Assembly (NCBI GenBank): GCA_015055785.1
Contig: SVHQ01000033.1
Coordinates: 1-12,586 of the forward strand
DNA: 12,586 nt
Source of the DNA: Clostridiales bacterium
GTDB lineage: Bacteria > Bacillota_A > Clostridia > Christensenellales > Borkfalkiaceae
Direction of reading: 5' to 3'
Positions 1-7,849 of this stretch are shown here, piece after piece. The notes beneath the pieces are model-generated. The model saw only the letters and a list, made by a program, of their open reading frames with translations. It was not told the origin of the DNA and ran no database searches. The translations under genes and the position numbers were made by a program. The stretch's first letter is position 1. The number at the start of each line of letters is the position of its first letter.

Positions 1-1428
1 CTGATGCCTGACTATTCGGGAAAAATGCAAGGGGATAAGGGCGGCGTCATGCGTACCATTTATCCCGCGTCCTTGGATTATGCCAACTACGAGCGGGCAA
101 AAGGCTTATACGATTTGGAAGGGGTAGATTCGGATAAAACGGCGTGGTTCGAATGGACGCACGTTGCGTTGACCTCCGTCAAGTACCTCAAGCAGCGCGC
201 TGACCTTGGTGCAATCGGTATCGTAGGCGTAAAGAAGGGTGGGGAAATCGCTTGGCAAACTATGCTTTCGCCTGACGTTAAATGTGGCGTACCCGTCAAT
301 GCGGTGGGTTGGTATTCGTTCCGTAATATAGCGAAATTTGGGGATAATATCGCCCATAATCTCAGCGACGAAACGCATAGATATATCGCGGCGGTAGAAT
401 CTCAATCGTACGCGCCTTACGTAAAATGTCCCGTATTGATGCTTTGTGCGTTGCGCGATATTGAATTTGACTGTGACAGAGCATACGACACCTATTCAAG
501 AATTGGAAATGAGGACGGTAACGCTTTGGTGTATTCTCCTAACAGCGGGGCTTGTATTGCTCCGAATGGACTTCTCGATATGGACCTTTTCTTGGAACAG
601 AATTTAAAGGGCAGAGAAATTTATATTCCAGATACGTTAAATGTCAGCGTGAAAGAAGAGGGCGACTCTTTAACGGTGGACGTGGAGTGCGATCCCGAGG
701 GGCTTTTGGATGAAGCGGGGGTTTACTATGCCGAGGCGGACGTAAAGACGAAATCAAACTATCGTGAATGGCGTTGCGTATACACCATCGATGGAAAATC
801 GGTAAAAAACGGCAAGGTGAGCTGCAAAATCAAACCTTTTGAAGGTGCAAAAGCGGTGTTTGTATACGCGTATGCGAAATATATAAACGGTTTTCGCGTC
901 ATGTCGAAAATTACTTCCAAGCGTTTATCCAATCCCAATTCTTCTGCGGTAAAGAGCCGTCGAATTTTTTCGGGCAAGGAAATGGATTGCTTCGGAATTG
1001 CAGATTATAAGAGTACGGCAGTGGGCGGTATTTTCTTGGAAAGAGAAGCTATTCCTAAAGTGGTAACGGGCTATGGCGATATTGCAGGGGCATCCTCGAT
1101 TAGCGGTATCAAAACGTATAAAATCAGCTCCCCCCGTTATATCCCCGATGAAAACGCTTTGTTGGAATTTGACGCGTACTTTAAAGAAACGGAAACGCTG
1201 ATTGTTACAATTGATTTGGCAGACGTGGAAAGCGATCGCGAACGCTATTCGTGTGAAGTGGAAGTAAAAGGCGGCGGCAAATGGAAACGTATCATTTTAA
1301 AGGCAGCCGATTTTAAGGGTGAAACGGGCGGTATGCCGCTGAAAAACTTTAGCGATGGCAGAGCTTTGTCTTTCAAATGTGAAAATGAGGACGTGGAATA
1401 CGCCATCACCAATATTCTTTGGTTATAA
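1..1428 (+). CDS. Alpha/beta-hydrolase-fold protein with degenerate catalytic site and C-terminal beta-sandwich domains (5' truncated)
   Basis: The frame is open to the first base. The first visible residues (LMPDYSG) look like an internal core strand and there is no ribosome site, so the true start lies upstream and the ATG at 4 is probably internal. Residues are counted from that ATG. Residues ~1-205 resemble the dienelactone-hydrolase/acyl-CoA thioesterase (BAAT C-terminal) type of alpha/beta hydrolase: a strand-elbow at 70-82, then a CPVLML strand and acid loop at 142-152. The nucleophile elbow, usually GxSxG, reads GVKKGG (75-80). The segment where the catalytic His should sit (177-200) has none, although Asp152 is in place. 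Residues ~210-320 look like an Ig-like beta domain. Residues ~330-474 end in a strand pattern (NILWL) typical of galactose-binding or CBM-like jelly rolls. An active hydrolase is unlikely by the usual mechanism; a binding or structural role is inference. Substrate unknown. Confidence 0.6.
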   Translation: MMPDYSGKMQGDKGGVMRTIYPASLDYANYERAKGLYDLEGVDSDKTAWFEWTHVALTSVKYLKQRADLGAIGIVGVKKGGEIAWQTMLSPDVKCGVPVNAVGWYSFRNIAKFGDNIAHNLSDETHRYIAAVESQSYAPYVKCPVLMLCALRDIEFDCDRAYDTYSRIGNEDGNALVYSPNSGACIAPNGLLDMDLFLEQNLKGREIYIPDTLNVSVKEEGDSLTVDVECDPEGLLDEAGVYYAEADVKTKSNYREWRCVYTIDGKSVKNGKVSCKIKPFEGAKAVFVYAYAKYINGFRVMSKITSKRLSNPNSSAVKSRRIFSGKEMDCFGIADYKSTAVGGIFLEREAIPKVVTGYGDIAGASSISGIKTYKISSPRYIPDENALLEFDAYFKETETLIVTIDLADVESDRERYSCEVEVKGGGKWKRIILKAADFKGETGGMPLKNFSDGRALSFKCENEDVEYAITNILWL

Positions 1429-1459
1429 AATACAAGCAATTATGTAAAAGGAGGGTAGC

Positions 1460-1654
1460 ATGTACGAGTTGAATGAAATTTTAACTCTTAAAAAGACCCA
1501 TCCTTGCGGCGGACGGGATTGGAAAATTGTTCGCATAGGTGCGGATGTGAAATTGCAATGCGTCACTTGTGGGAAGTATGTAAATCTTACTCATGACACA
1601 CTGCGAAAAAGCGTAAAGCCGCAGCCAATTAATAAGGAGAATAAAAATGGATAA
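1460..1654 (+). CDS. DUF951 family small zinc-ribbon-like protein
   Basis: A 64-residue protein of the DUF951 family, which is widespread in Firmicutes and has no established function. The signature is visible: HPCGG at 14-18, W21, the segment VRIGADVKLQC (24-34) and a second cysteine pair C34-x-x-C37. These fit a small metal-binding or nucleic-acid-binding fold, but metal binding is inferred. The start has a strong site, AAGGAGGG, seven to eight bases ahead of the ATG. The stop overlaps the start of the next gene (ATG at 1647) by eight bases, so the two are probably translationally coupled. The tail after residue 53 is polar and lysine/asparagine rich, longer than the core family needs. Confidence 0.85.
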   Translation: MYELNEILTLKKTHPCGGRDWKIVRIGADVKLQCVTCGKYVNLTHDTLRKSVKPQPINKENKNG

Positions 1655-2600
1655 GGAAACGGAAGAAATAAAGGAAAAAGAAGAATCTTTATCAGCCGAA
1701 GCTTTATCTGCCGAGCCTTTATCCATCGAACAAGAAGAGGATTCTAACACGCAAGCGTTAGACAAAGAAGAGCCGATTGTATTCCAAGGCGATGAAGTGG
1801 GCGTGGAAGAGGAGAAAGACGCTGAACCTCAAGATAATGTTGAAGATAATGTTGAAGATAATGTTGAAGATAACGTTGAAAGCGAAGCGGAAGAAGTTAT
1901 AGATGACGTTGCTTTGGAAGAAGAGCGGACGGAAGAAGAGGAAATTCAAGACGAGAAAGAGGAAAAAGAGGAGATAACCATGCAAGGCAAAAGTGAACAG
2001 CGCGGCAATATAATATTTTATGCGCTTTTGGCGCTCATGCTTATTGGTGCTATGATATTCCGCAATTATTGGGAAAATACGTTCGGCGGTGTGATTGTAG
2101 ACGGCGCGTCGATGAATCAAACGTTGCAGGACGGCGACGAACTTTTGATGAAAAAACTGAAAGACGTTGATGATTTACAGCGTGGTGACGTAATCGTGGT
2201 GGAGGTGAGCGGTTATGAAGAATTTAAAGATAGCACCACGAAATATCTCATCAAGCGATTGATTGCTATGGAAGGGGATAAAGTACGTTGCACGGACGGG
2301 CAAATTGAAATTTGGTATGCGGGAACAACGGGATACGTTGCATTGGAAGAAACGTACGCTTATTATTTCCAATCGAAGACAAGTTATGATTTTGCTGAAT
2401 ATGAAGTGGGAGAAGATGAAATTTTCTTCCTTGGCGACAATCGTCAAAACAGTTGTGACAGCCGTTATAAAGAAGCGGGCGGTTCGCATTTAAATAAATT
2501 GTATAAAGAGCAGGACGTATATGGGATAGTGCCCGATTGGGCGATTGAAAACCGTTCGTGGCTGCAAAAAATTTTCTTTTGGAAGAATAAAGTAGGATAA
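1647..2600 (+). CDS. lepB: Type I signal peptidase with long acidic N-terminal extension
   Basis: Membrane-bound serine protease that removes signal peptides from exported proteins. A single membrane segment spans ~120-138, followed by the S26 boxes: VDGASMNQTL with catalytic Ser155, YLIKRLIAMEGD with general-base Lys203, and GDNRQNSCDSR (263-273). The catalytic domain is complete. Unusual is the N-terminus: ~118 residues, overwhelmingly Glu/Asp, predicted cytoplasmic, containing four DNVE repeats encoded by a 12-bp tandem repeat. Ordinary Gram-positive SipS-type enzymes start only a few residues before the membrane helix and are ~170-200 residues long; this one is 317. The annotated start has AAGGAG seven bases upstream and overlaps the DUF951 stop. 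A second in-frame ATG at 1980 has its own GAGGAG and would yield a standard 206-residue enzyme. Enzyme class is sure; the function of the extension is unknown. Confidence 0.93.
   Translation: MDKETEEIKEKEESLSAEALSAEPLSIEQEEDSNTQALDKEEPIVFQGDEVGVEEEKDAEPQDNVEDNVEDNVEDNVESEAEEVIDDVALEEERTEEEEIQDEKEEKEEITMQGKSEQRGNIIFYALLALMLIGAMIFRNYWENTFGGVIVDGASMNQTLQDGDELLMKKLKDVDDLQRGDVIVVEVSGYEEFKDSTTKYLIKRLIAMEGDKVRCTDGQIEIWYAGTTGYVALEETYAYYFQSKTSYDFAEYEVGEDEIFFLGDNRQNSCDSRYKEAGGSHLNKLYKEQDVYGIVPDWAIENRSWLQKIFFWKNKVG
1833..1880 (+). repeat. 12-bp tandem repeat x4 inside the signal peptidase gene
   Basis: Four head-to-tail copies of GATAATGTTGAA at 1833, 1845, 1857 and 1869; the last differs by a single T to C change. 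They encode DNVE four times in the acidic cytoplasmic extension. The unit is a multiple of three, so gain or loss of copies would change length by four residues without breaking the frame. Confidence 0.95.
1968..1982 (+). promoter_or_regulatory. Possible internal ribosome-binding site and start in the signal peptidase gene
   Basis: GAGGAG at 1968-1973, a six-base spacer, then in-frame ATG at 1980-1982 (Met112). Initiation here would drop the acidic extension and leave Gln-Gly-Lys-Ser directly before the membrane helix, the usual layout of the family. A run of Glu codons (GAG/GAA) creates Shine-Dalgarno-like strings by chance, so use as a real start is inference. Confidence 0.4.
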
Positions 2601-2657
2601 AATAAATTAGGATAAATTTAAGAAAATATATAGACGTAGTAAGGAGAATACAAAATT

Positions 2658-3506
2658 ATGGCAATTCGTATCACATCAGACAGTACTTGCGACCTTGGTG
2701 AGTGGGTAGAAAAAAGAAATATTGGCATCATGCCCTTGAAAGTAAACCTGGACATGGAAGAATATTACGACGGCGTAAGCATTCAGCCTGCCGATATCTT
2801 TAAATTCGTATCGGAAACGGGTATTCTGCCCAAGACCAGCGCTCCCAGCGTGTTTGATTATCAAGAATTTTTCAAGAAGGAATTGGAAAATGCCGATGAA
2901 CTGTTGCATTTCAACATTTCGTCCAAGAGCTCCGTTTCTCACAACAATGCAAAAACTGCGGCGCAGGATTTTAACGGAAAAGTGCGCGTTATCGACAGTA
3001 TGGCACTTTCGTCCGGTCAGGGTTTGCTTGTATTAAAAGCAGCTGACTTACGCGACGAAGGAAAAACGAGCGAAGAAATCGAATCGATTATCTGCGAGCT
3101 TCGCGGCAACGTAAACACCTCGTTTATTCCCGACAGCTTGGATTATTTGCATAAGGGAGGCAGAGTATCGGGTATGGTAAAAACGGCGGCAAGCATGTTC
3201 AAAATCCATCCTTTGATTATGATGGATAAAGGTCAGCTTGTGCCGGGCAAGAAATATAAGGGCAAAATGTCGATGTGCCTTTCCCAATACGTGGAAGATT
3301 TGTGCGCGATGTATCCTAAATATGACAAGACCCGTTGTTTCATTACCCATTCGACGGCAGATGCCGAACTTGTACAGTTATTGAAAGACAAGGTGAGCCA
3401 ATTGTTTGAATTTGACGAAATATTGGAAACGGTGGCAGGCTCGATTATCACCAGCCACTGTGGCAGAAATACGTTGGGCGTATTGTTTATTTGTGAAAAA
3501 GAATAA
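2658..3506 (+). CDS. DegV family fatty-acid-binding protein
   Basis: Cytoplasmic two-domain protein of the DegV/FakB fold. Members bind a fatty acid, and FakB proteins present it to the FakA kinase for phospholipid synthesis. Visible motifs are the N-terminal TSDST (6-10), the TSAPS head-group-binding motif (60-64), the ISS strand end (87-89), the LDYLHKGGRVSG loop in the middle, and the C-terminal SHCGRNTLGVLF signature. Length 282 is normal for the family. The segment after ISS reads KSSVSHNNA instead of the usual G-L-S-G-T-Y type, a modest departure. AAGGAG lies 11 bases ahead of the ATG. No fakA-like kinase gene is in view, so a FakB role is only possible; many DegV paralogues have unknown ligands. 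Confidence 0.9.
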   Translation: MAIRITSDSTCDLGEWVEKRNIGIMPLKVNLDMEEYYDGVSIQPADIFKFVSETGILPKTSAPSVFDYQEFFKKELENADELLHFNISSKSSVSHNNAKTAAQDFNGKVRVIDSMALSSGQGLLVLKAADLRDEGKTSEEIESIICELRGNVNTSFIPDSLDYLHKGGRVSGMVKTAASMFKIHPLIMMDKGQLVPGKKYKGKMSMCLSQYVEDLCAMYPKYDKTRCFITHSTADAELVQLLKDKVSQLFEFDEILETVAGSIITSHCGRNTLGVLFICEKE

Positions 3507-3561
3507 GCTTTTAAAGGGATATACGAACAAGTATCATTTATTAAAAACAGAGGTTGTTATT

Positions 3562-4215
3562 ATGGCGGAAGAATTAACCATGCAATCTGTTTATACGGAC
3601 GCAGACCTTTTGTCTGTCCATAAACAAAGAAAGAAAATATTGTGGGTGTTTTGGGCAATCACGCTGGCGTATGCTGTATTTTGTATCGGTTGGCTGGCGT
3701 ATTATATGACGTTGCCTTATAATCATCCCATGCAAAAGGTATGTCAATGGGCGGTGTATTTAATTTCGCCCGTGTACGTAATGGTGTTATTCCCGTTGAT
3801 GGGGATTAAATTCAGCCGTGTAAACCGTTATTATAAGGCTTTGTTGAATTTTTCTTCTGGACTGAAAAACGTAGAAAAAAATTATTTTTATACCTTTGAA
3901 AAGCACAACTTGCAAAAGGATAATATCGACGTCACCTATGCCGTTTTTGAAGCTTGGAATAAGAAAAAGCAAGAATGGATGGAGCGTGAAGCGTATTTTG
4001 ATTCGGAAAAGCCCTTGCCGGATTTTGGCAGCGGCGATTACGTGCAGTACGTGGTGCAAAGCAACTTCATCGTTCAATATCGTATTTTAGAGCGTGGCGT
4101 GCTTGAATTTGAAGAAGAGGACGAATACGAAGAAACGGAAGATTCTATCACAGCAGAAACAACCGAAACAACGACGGAAGAAACGGCTATAGAAGAAACG
4201 CAAAAGGCAGAATAA
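3562..4215 (+). CDS. Hypothetical two-helix membrane protein with acidic C-terminal tail
   Basis: Not assigned to a named family. The 217-residue protein has a short charged N-terminus, two hydrophobic helices (~27-48 and ~61-82), a basic turn after the second (KFSRVNRYYKALLNF), then a ~100-residue soluble region with WNKKKQEWMEREAYFD and a PLPDFGSGDY motif (151-160). It ends in an acidic, Thr/Glu-rich tail (181-217). The topology suggests both ends in the cytoplasm, so it could be an assembly or anchoring factor, but that is inference. The start at 3562 is chosen because AGAGG lies eight bases upstream. The frame is open further back to 3406, but that part overlaps degV, has no ribosome site and would put degV codons out of frame. 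The gap to degV is 55 bases, and co-transcription is likely. Confidence 0.75.
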   Translation: MAEELTMQSVYTDADLLSVHKQRKKILWVFWAITLAYAVFCIGWLAYYMTLPYNHPMQKVCQWAVYLISPVYVMVLFPLMGIKFSRVNRYYKALLNFSSGLKNVEKNYFYTFEKHNLQKDNIDVTYAVFEAWNKKKQEWMEREAYFDSEKPLPDFGSGDYVQYVVQSNFIVQYRILERGVLEFEEEDEYEETEDSITAETTETTTEETAIEETQKAE

Positions 4216-4247
4216 GAGAATAGAAAAACATAAGGAGAATTGAAAAC

Positions 4248-4517
4248 ATGAGAGCAGTAGTGACCGTAACTGGTAAAGATAAAAAGGGTATTATTGCAAA
4301 AGTAAGTATGTTTTTGTCGGAAAAAGGCGCGAATATTGAAGATATTTCCCAGACGATTTTAGGGGAATATTTCGCCATGATTATGATTGTTGACTTAAAC
4401 GAATCGAAAACAGAGCTTGCGCAATTGGCAAGCGAATGCGCAGAACTTGGCAAACAAATCGGTATGTCCATCTATATGCAACACGAGGACATTTTTAACG
4501 CGATGCACAACGTATAA
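4248..4517 (+). CDS. ACT domain protein (UPF0237 family)
   Basis: A stand-alone ACT domain of 89 residues, similar to the GcvR-like UPF0237 family. The beta-alpha-beta-beta-alpha-beta pattern is complete: VVTVTGKDKKGIIAKVSMFL (residues 4-23), the GANIEDISQTIL strand-turn (28-39), and YFAMIMIVDL. ACT domains bind amino acids or similar small molecules and usually form dimers; the ligand here is unknown. AAGGAG is nine bases ahead of the ATG. The gene lies 31 bases upstream of a PFL/UPF0210 gene, a pairing recurrent in Firmicutes that suggests a regulatory or complex-forming relationship between the two products. Family assignment is firm, role is not. Confidence 0.92.
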   Translation: MRAVVTVTGKDKKGIIAKVSMFLSEKGANIEDISQTILGEYFAMIMIVDLNESKTELAQLASECAELGKQIGMSIYMQHEDIFNAMHNV

Positions 4518-4548
4518 CGGCGTGAAAAGAGAATGGTAGGAGAATAGT

Positions 4549-5904
4549 ATGTTCAGTAATAACGACGTTTTGGAAACCATCGCGATGGTAGAAAAGGAGC
4601 ATTTGGATATTCGTACGATTACGATGGGGATATCCTTGCTTAGCTGTATTCGAGATACAGCGGAAGAAACAGCACAAAAAGTATATGATTTGGTTTGTAA
4701 AAAAGCGGAAAATATCGTAAAAACCGCTTCAGACTTATCGGGAGAATACGGTATTCCCATCGTCAACAAACGTGTGTCGGTGACGCCTGTCAGTTTGATT
4801 ACGGCGGCGTTTCCCGAAAAAGCACCTCTTGTGGGCAAAGCTTTGGACGATGCGGCGGCAACGCTCGGTATCGATTTCCTCGGCGGTTATTCCGCGCTCG
4901 TGCATAAGGCTACGGCGGAGTACGAACGGATTTTTATCCGCACCATTCCTCAAGTGCTTGCAACGACGAACAGGCTTTGCGCTTCCGTAAACGTGGGTTC
5001 GACGAAATCGGGCATCAATATGGAAGCGGTGAAAATGCTCGGGGAAGTGTTTAAAGAGGCGGCGGAACTGACGCGTGATAAAGACGGCATTGGTGCGGCA
5101 AAATTGGTTGCTTTTTGTAATGCCGTAGAGGACAATCCTTTCATGGCGGGCGCGTTCCACGGTGTGGGCGAAGCGGACACCGTTATCAACGTCGGTGTTT
5201 CTGGCCCTGGGGTTGTAAAGCACGCTTTAGAGCAAATCCCTAACGCCGATTTGACTGAAGCAGCAGAAATGATAAAGCGCACCGCGTTCAAGATTACGCG
5301 CGCAGGGCAGTTGGTGGCAAGAGAAGCGGCAAAGCGTTTGAATGCGCAGTTTGGTATTGTCGATTTGTCCCTTGCGCCTACGCCTGCTATGGGCGATTCA
5401 GTGGCACAGATTTTAGAAGAACTCGGCATTGAAACGGTGGGCGGACACGGCACAACGGCGGCGCTTGCTATGTTGAACGACGCGGTGAAGAAAGGGGGCG
5501 TGATGGCATCCTCGCGCGTTGGCGGTCTGTCGGGTGCGTTTATCCCCGTTTCGGAGGATATCGGCATGATTCAGGCGGCGGAAGCAGGTAAGATTACGTT
5601 GGACAAGCTGGAAGCCATGACCTGTGTATGCAGTGTTGGGTTGGACATGATTGCAATTCCTGGTGATACCCCTGCCACGACGATTGCGGCAATGATTGCA
5701 GATGAAGCGGCAATTGGTATGATTAATAATAAAACGACGGCTGTGCGTATTATTCCTGCGCCGGGGAAGGGTGTTGGCGAGCAGGTGAATTTCGGTGGTT
5801 TGCTTGGCAGAGCGCCCATTATGCCCGTGCATGATTGTGATTCTTCCCGTTTGATTAACCGCGGCGGCAATATCCCTGCCCCCATTCACAGCTTTAAAAA
5901 TTAA
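4549..5904 (+). CDS. PFL family protein (UPF0210/DUF711)
   Basis: A 451-residue cytoplasmic protein of the UPF0210 family, sometimes labelled PFL-like because of fold similarity to the pyruvate formate-lyase barrel. It lacks the PFL glycyl-radical apparatus and its reaction is unknown. Recognisable segments are the start [31 protein letters not shown], the [11 protein letters not shown] stretch in the middle, [26 protein letters not shown], and the Gly-rich C-terminus ending in [15 protein letters not shown], typical of the family end. Length matches the family (~450). AGGAG precedes the ATG by eight bases. It follows the ACT-domain gene closely and is probably expressed with it. No truncation or frame break was seen. 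Confidence 0.95.
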   Translation: MFSNNDVLETIAMVEKEHLDIRTITMGISLLSCIRDTAEETAQKVYDLVCKKAENIVKTASDLSGEYGIPIVNKRVSVTPVSLITAAFPEKAPLVGKALDDAAATLGIDFLGGYSALVHKATAEYERIFIRTIPQVLATTNRLCASVNVGSTKSGINMEAVKMLGEVFKEAAELTRDKDGIGAAKLVAFCNAVEDNPFMAGAFHGVGEADTVINVGVSGPGVVKHALEQIPNADLTEAAEMIKRTAFKITRAGQLVAREAAKRLNAQFGIVDLSLAPTPAMGDSVAQILEELGIETVGGHGTTAALAMLNDAVKKGGVMASSRVGGLSGAFIPVSEDIGMIQAAEAGKITLDKLEAMTCVCSVGLDMIAIPGDTPATTIAAMIADEAAIGMINNKTTAVRIIPAPGKGVGEQVNFGGLLGRAPIMPVHDCDSSRLINRGGNIPAPIHSFKN

Positions 5905-5936
5905 AATAAAAATATATAAGGATAAAGGTGAAAAAA

Positions 5937-7718
5937 ATGTTAGAAAGAAAAGACATTCCCGAAAATTTGAAATGGAAATTGTCGGATATTTTCCCCAGCG
6001 ACGAAGCTTGGGAAGCAGAATTTAAAGCGATTGACGAAGAATATTCCAATTACGATTTTGGTGTTTTCAAAGGCAAACTTTCCGATAAAAATACCTTATT
6101 GGAATGCTATAAGGTAATTGATACCATGTCGCGTAGAATGGAGAAATTATATCTCTATGCCCACACCAATCACGATTGCGACGTGCGCGATGCAAACTAT
6201 GCTTCCGCAAACGCAAGAGTTGGCGCGATGTTTGCGAAGATTTTCGCGGAACTTTCTTTCGTAGAGCCTGAATTGACGGCACTCGATGAAAAGGTGTTGC
6301 AGTCCTTTATTGATGACCCTGATTTTGCAGAATATGAATACGGACTTCGTAAAATTGCAAAATCCAAAGCGCACGTACTTAGCGAAGCGGAAGAAAAATT
6401 ATTGACGCTCAGTGGCGACGTTATGCGTGGTTTCCAAAGCGTATTCTCCATGCTCGACAACGCAAACTTGAATCTTCCCAAGGCAAAATATCAGGGGGAA
6501 GAAATTCAGATGAGCCATGGTATGTATGGTGTCATTTTGCATTCGGGTAATGCAGAAGAAAGAAAGGAATGGTTTGAGAAATACTATCAAGCGTTCATCA
6601 ACCTCATCGATGCGATTACGCAGACCTATGCGCACAACGTAAAGAAAGATATTTTCTATTCTCGCGCACGTAAATATGAAAGCTGTATGGCAAAGGCAAT
6701 GTCGGGCGAAGACGTTTCTCCCGTTGTTTATGAAAACCTTATCAAAGCGGTACACGAAGCTTTGCCTATCATGCACGAATATATTTCCTTGCGTAAAGAA
6801 GTGGCAGGGCTTGACGAACAGCACATGTATGATATCTACGTGCCTCTTGTGGAAAACGCAGAAATCAAAATGCCGTTTGAAGAAGCCTATGAATTGGTGA
6901 TTGAAGGTCTTGCACCTTTGGGAGAAGATTATCAAAACTTGCTTAGAAAGGGCAGAAAAGAGGGTTGGATTGACGTATGCGAAAACGTAGGTAAACGCAG
7001 TGGCGCATATTCGACGGGCGTTTACGACACCCATCCGTACGTGTTGCTCAACTATCAGGAAACGACGAATGATATCTTCACTGTTGCGCATGAAATGGGT
7101 CATGCTTTGCACACCTATAAATCTAACGAAACGCAGCCCTATAACAAATCCAACTACACGATTTTCCTTGCAGAAATCGCAAGTACGGCAAACGAAGTGT
7201 TGCTTTTGAAATATCTTTACAATAAGACGGACGATAAGAATTTGAAGAAGTACTTATTGAACTATTACATGGATATGATTCGTGCGACGATGTTCCGTCA
7301 GACGCAGTTTGCGGAATTTGAACAGATTGCACACGCAAAGGCGGAAGCAGGCGAAGCTTTGACAAAAGAAAGCTTGAATGCAATATACTATCAATTAAAC
7401 AAGGATTATTACGGCGAAGGGATTATTCACGATCCTCAAATCGCTTACGAATGGGCAAGAATTCCTCATTTCTACAATTCCTTCTACGTTTACAAATATG
7501 CGACGGGTATCATTTCCGCAATCTCTATTGTAAAGAGAATTTTGTCGGAAGGCGAAAGCGCTGTAAAGGACTATTTTGAATTCCTTTCCTCTGGCGGTTG
7601 CACCGATCCCGTATCCATTTTGAAGAAAGCAGGCGTGGATTTAACGACGGAAGCACCTTTCAAAGCCGCTATGCAGGAGTTTAAGGATACCCTCGACGAG
7701 TTTAAATCCCTGCTTTAA
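5937..7718 (+). CDS. pepF: Oligoendopeptidase F (M3B zinc metallopeptidase)
   Basis: Cytoplasmic zinc endopeptidase cleaving short peptides, family M3. Numbering from the ATG at 5937, the zinc site is His385-Glu-Met-Gly-His389 within FTVAHEMGHALHTY, with the third ligand Glu413 in FLAEIASTANE, 24 residues after the second His as in the family. The C-terminal ARIPHFYNSFYVYKYATG segment, which lines the substrate channel with His/Tyr, is intact. Length (~593) matches PepF. Two starts compete: GTG at 5928 with AAGGA five bases before it, and ATG at 5937 with AGGTGA upstream; ATG is preferred and the difference is three residues. The gap from the PFL stop is 32 bases. The stop codon (7716-7718) is also the first three bases of a 103-bp repeat element. 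Confidence 0.95.
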   Translation: MLERKDIPENLKWKLSDIFPSDEAWEAEFKAIDEEYSNYDFGVFKGKLSDKNTLLECYKVIDTMSRRMEKLYLYAHTNHDCDVRDANYASANARVGAMFAKIFAELSFVEPELTALDEKVLQSFIDDPDFAEYEYGLRKIAKSKAHVLSEAEEKLLTLSGDVMRGFQSVFSMLDNANLNLPKAKYQGEEIQMSHGMYGVILHSGNAEERKEWFEKYYQAFINLIDAITQTYAHNVKKDIFYSRARKYESCMAKAMSGEDVSPVVYENLIKAVHEALPIMHEYISLRKEVAGLDEQHMYDIYVPLVENAEIKMPFEEAYELVIEGLAPLGEDYQNLLRKGRKEGWIDVCENVGKRSGAYSTGVYDTHPYVLLNYQETTNDIFTVAHEMGHALHTYKSNETQPYNKSNYTIFLAEIASTANEVLLLKYLYNKTDDKNLKKYLLNYYMDMIRATMFRQTQFAEFEQIAHAKAEAGEALTKESLNAIYYQLNKDYYGEGIIHDPQIAYEWARIPHFYNSFYVYKYATGIISAISIVKRILSEGESAVKDYFEFLSSGGCTDPVSILKKAGVDLTTEAPFKAAMQEFKDTLDEFKSLL

Positions 7719-7818
7719 AACAACGTATATACGTCGCATTTCATCGTTGCGGCTCGGTTACGTACTTCTTGTACGCGCCCTCGCCGCGCCTTGAACTGCT
7801 TGGATCTCCATCGTTTTA
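7716..7818. repeat. 103-bp interspersed repeat, copy A, with imperfect terminal inverted repeats
   Basis: Aligned without gaps to 12436-12538, 87 of 103 positions agree (counted by hand, ~84%). The left end TAAAACAACGTATATAC (7716-7732) is an imperfect inverted repeat of the right end (7802-7818), 12 of 17 matching. The centre holds CGTAC-TTCTT-GTACG, a five-pair hairpin (7761-7775). The element starts exactly on the pepF stop codon. No coding sense was found. It could be a miniature inverted-repeat element, a REP-like palindrome, or an RNA 3' end structure. The A-tract/stem/T-tract layout would allow bidirectional termination, but that is inference. Confidence 0.85.
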
Positions 7819-7849
7819 CTTTGCTCACAATGGGCTTAGGGTTAGAAGT

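Noticed and set aside
4..6. ATG at 4 as the true start of the first gene
   Set aside because: The residues after it read as an internal hydrolase core strand, the frame is open to base 1 and no ribosome site is visible, so the gene is treated as 5' truncated.
2601..2657. Promoter or terminator between the signal peptidase gene and degV
   Set aside because: Only AT-rich sequence and a ribosome site were seen; no paired -35/-10 boxes and no hairpin with T-run.
3406..3561. Upstream extension of the two-helix membrane protein to the ATG at 3406
   Set aside because: It overlaps the conserved C-terminus of degV in another frame, lacks a ribosome site and shows no membrane or domain logic; the ATG at 3562 has AGAGG upstream.
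4950..5567. Antisense open frame of 205 codons in the PFL gene
   Set aside because: A shadow of the Ala/Gly-rich PFL coding sequence; no start site or homology signal.
6399..7112. Long antisense open frame (237 codons) inside pepF
   Set aside because: It lies wholly opposite well-conserved PepF codons including the zinc site; its composition is that of an antisense shadow and no domain is recognisable.
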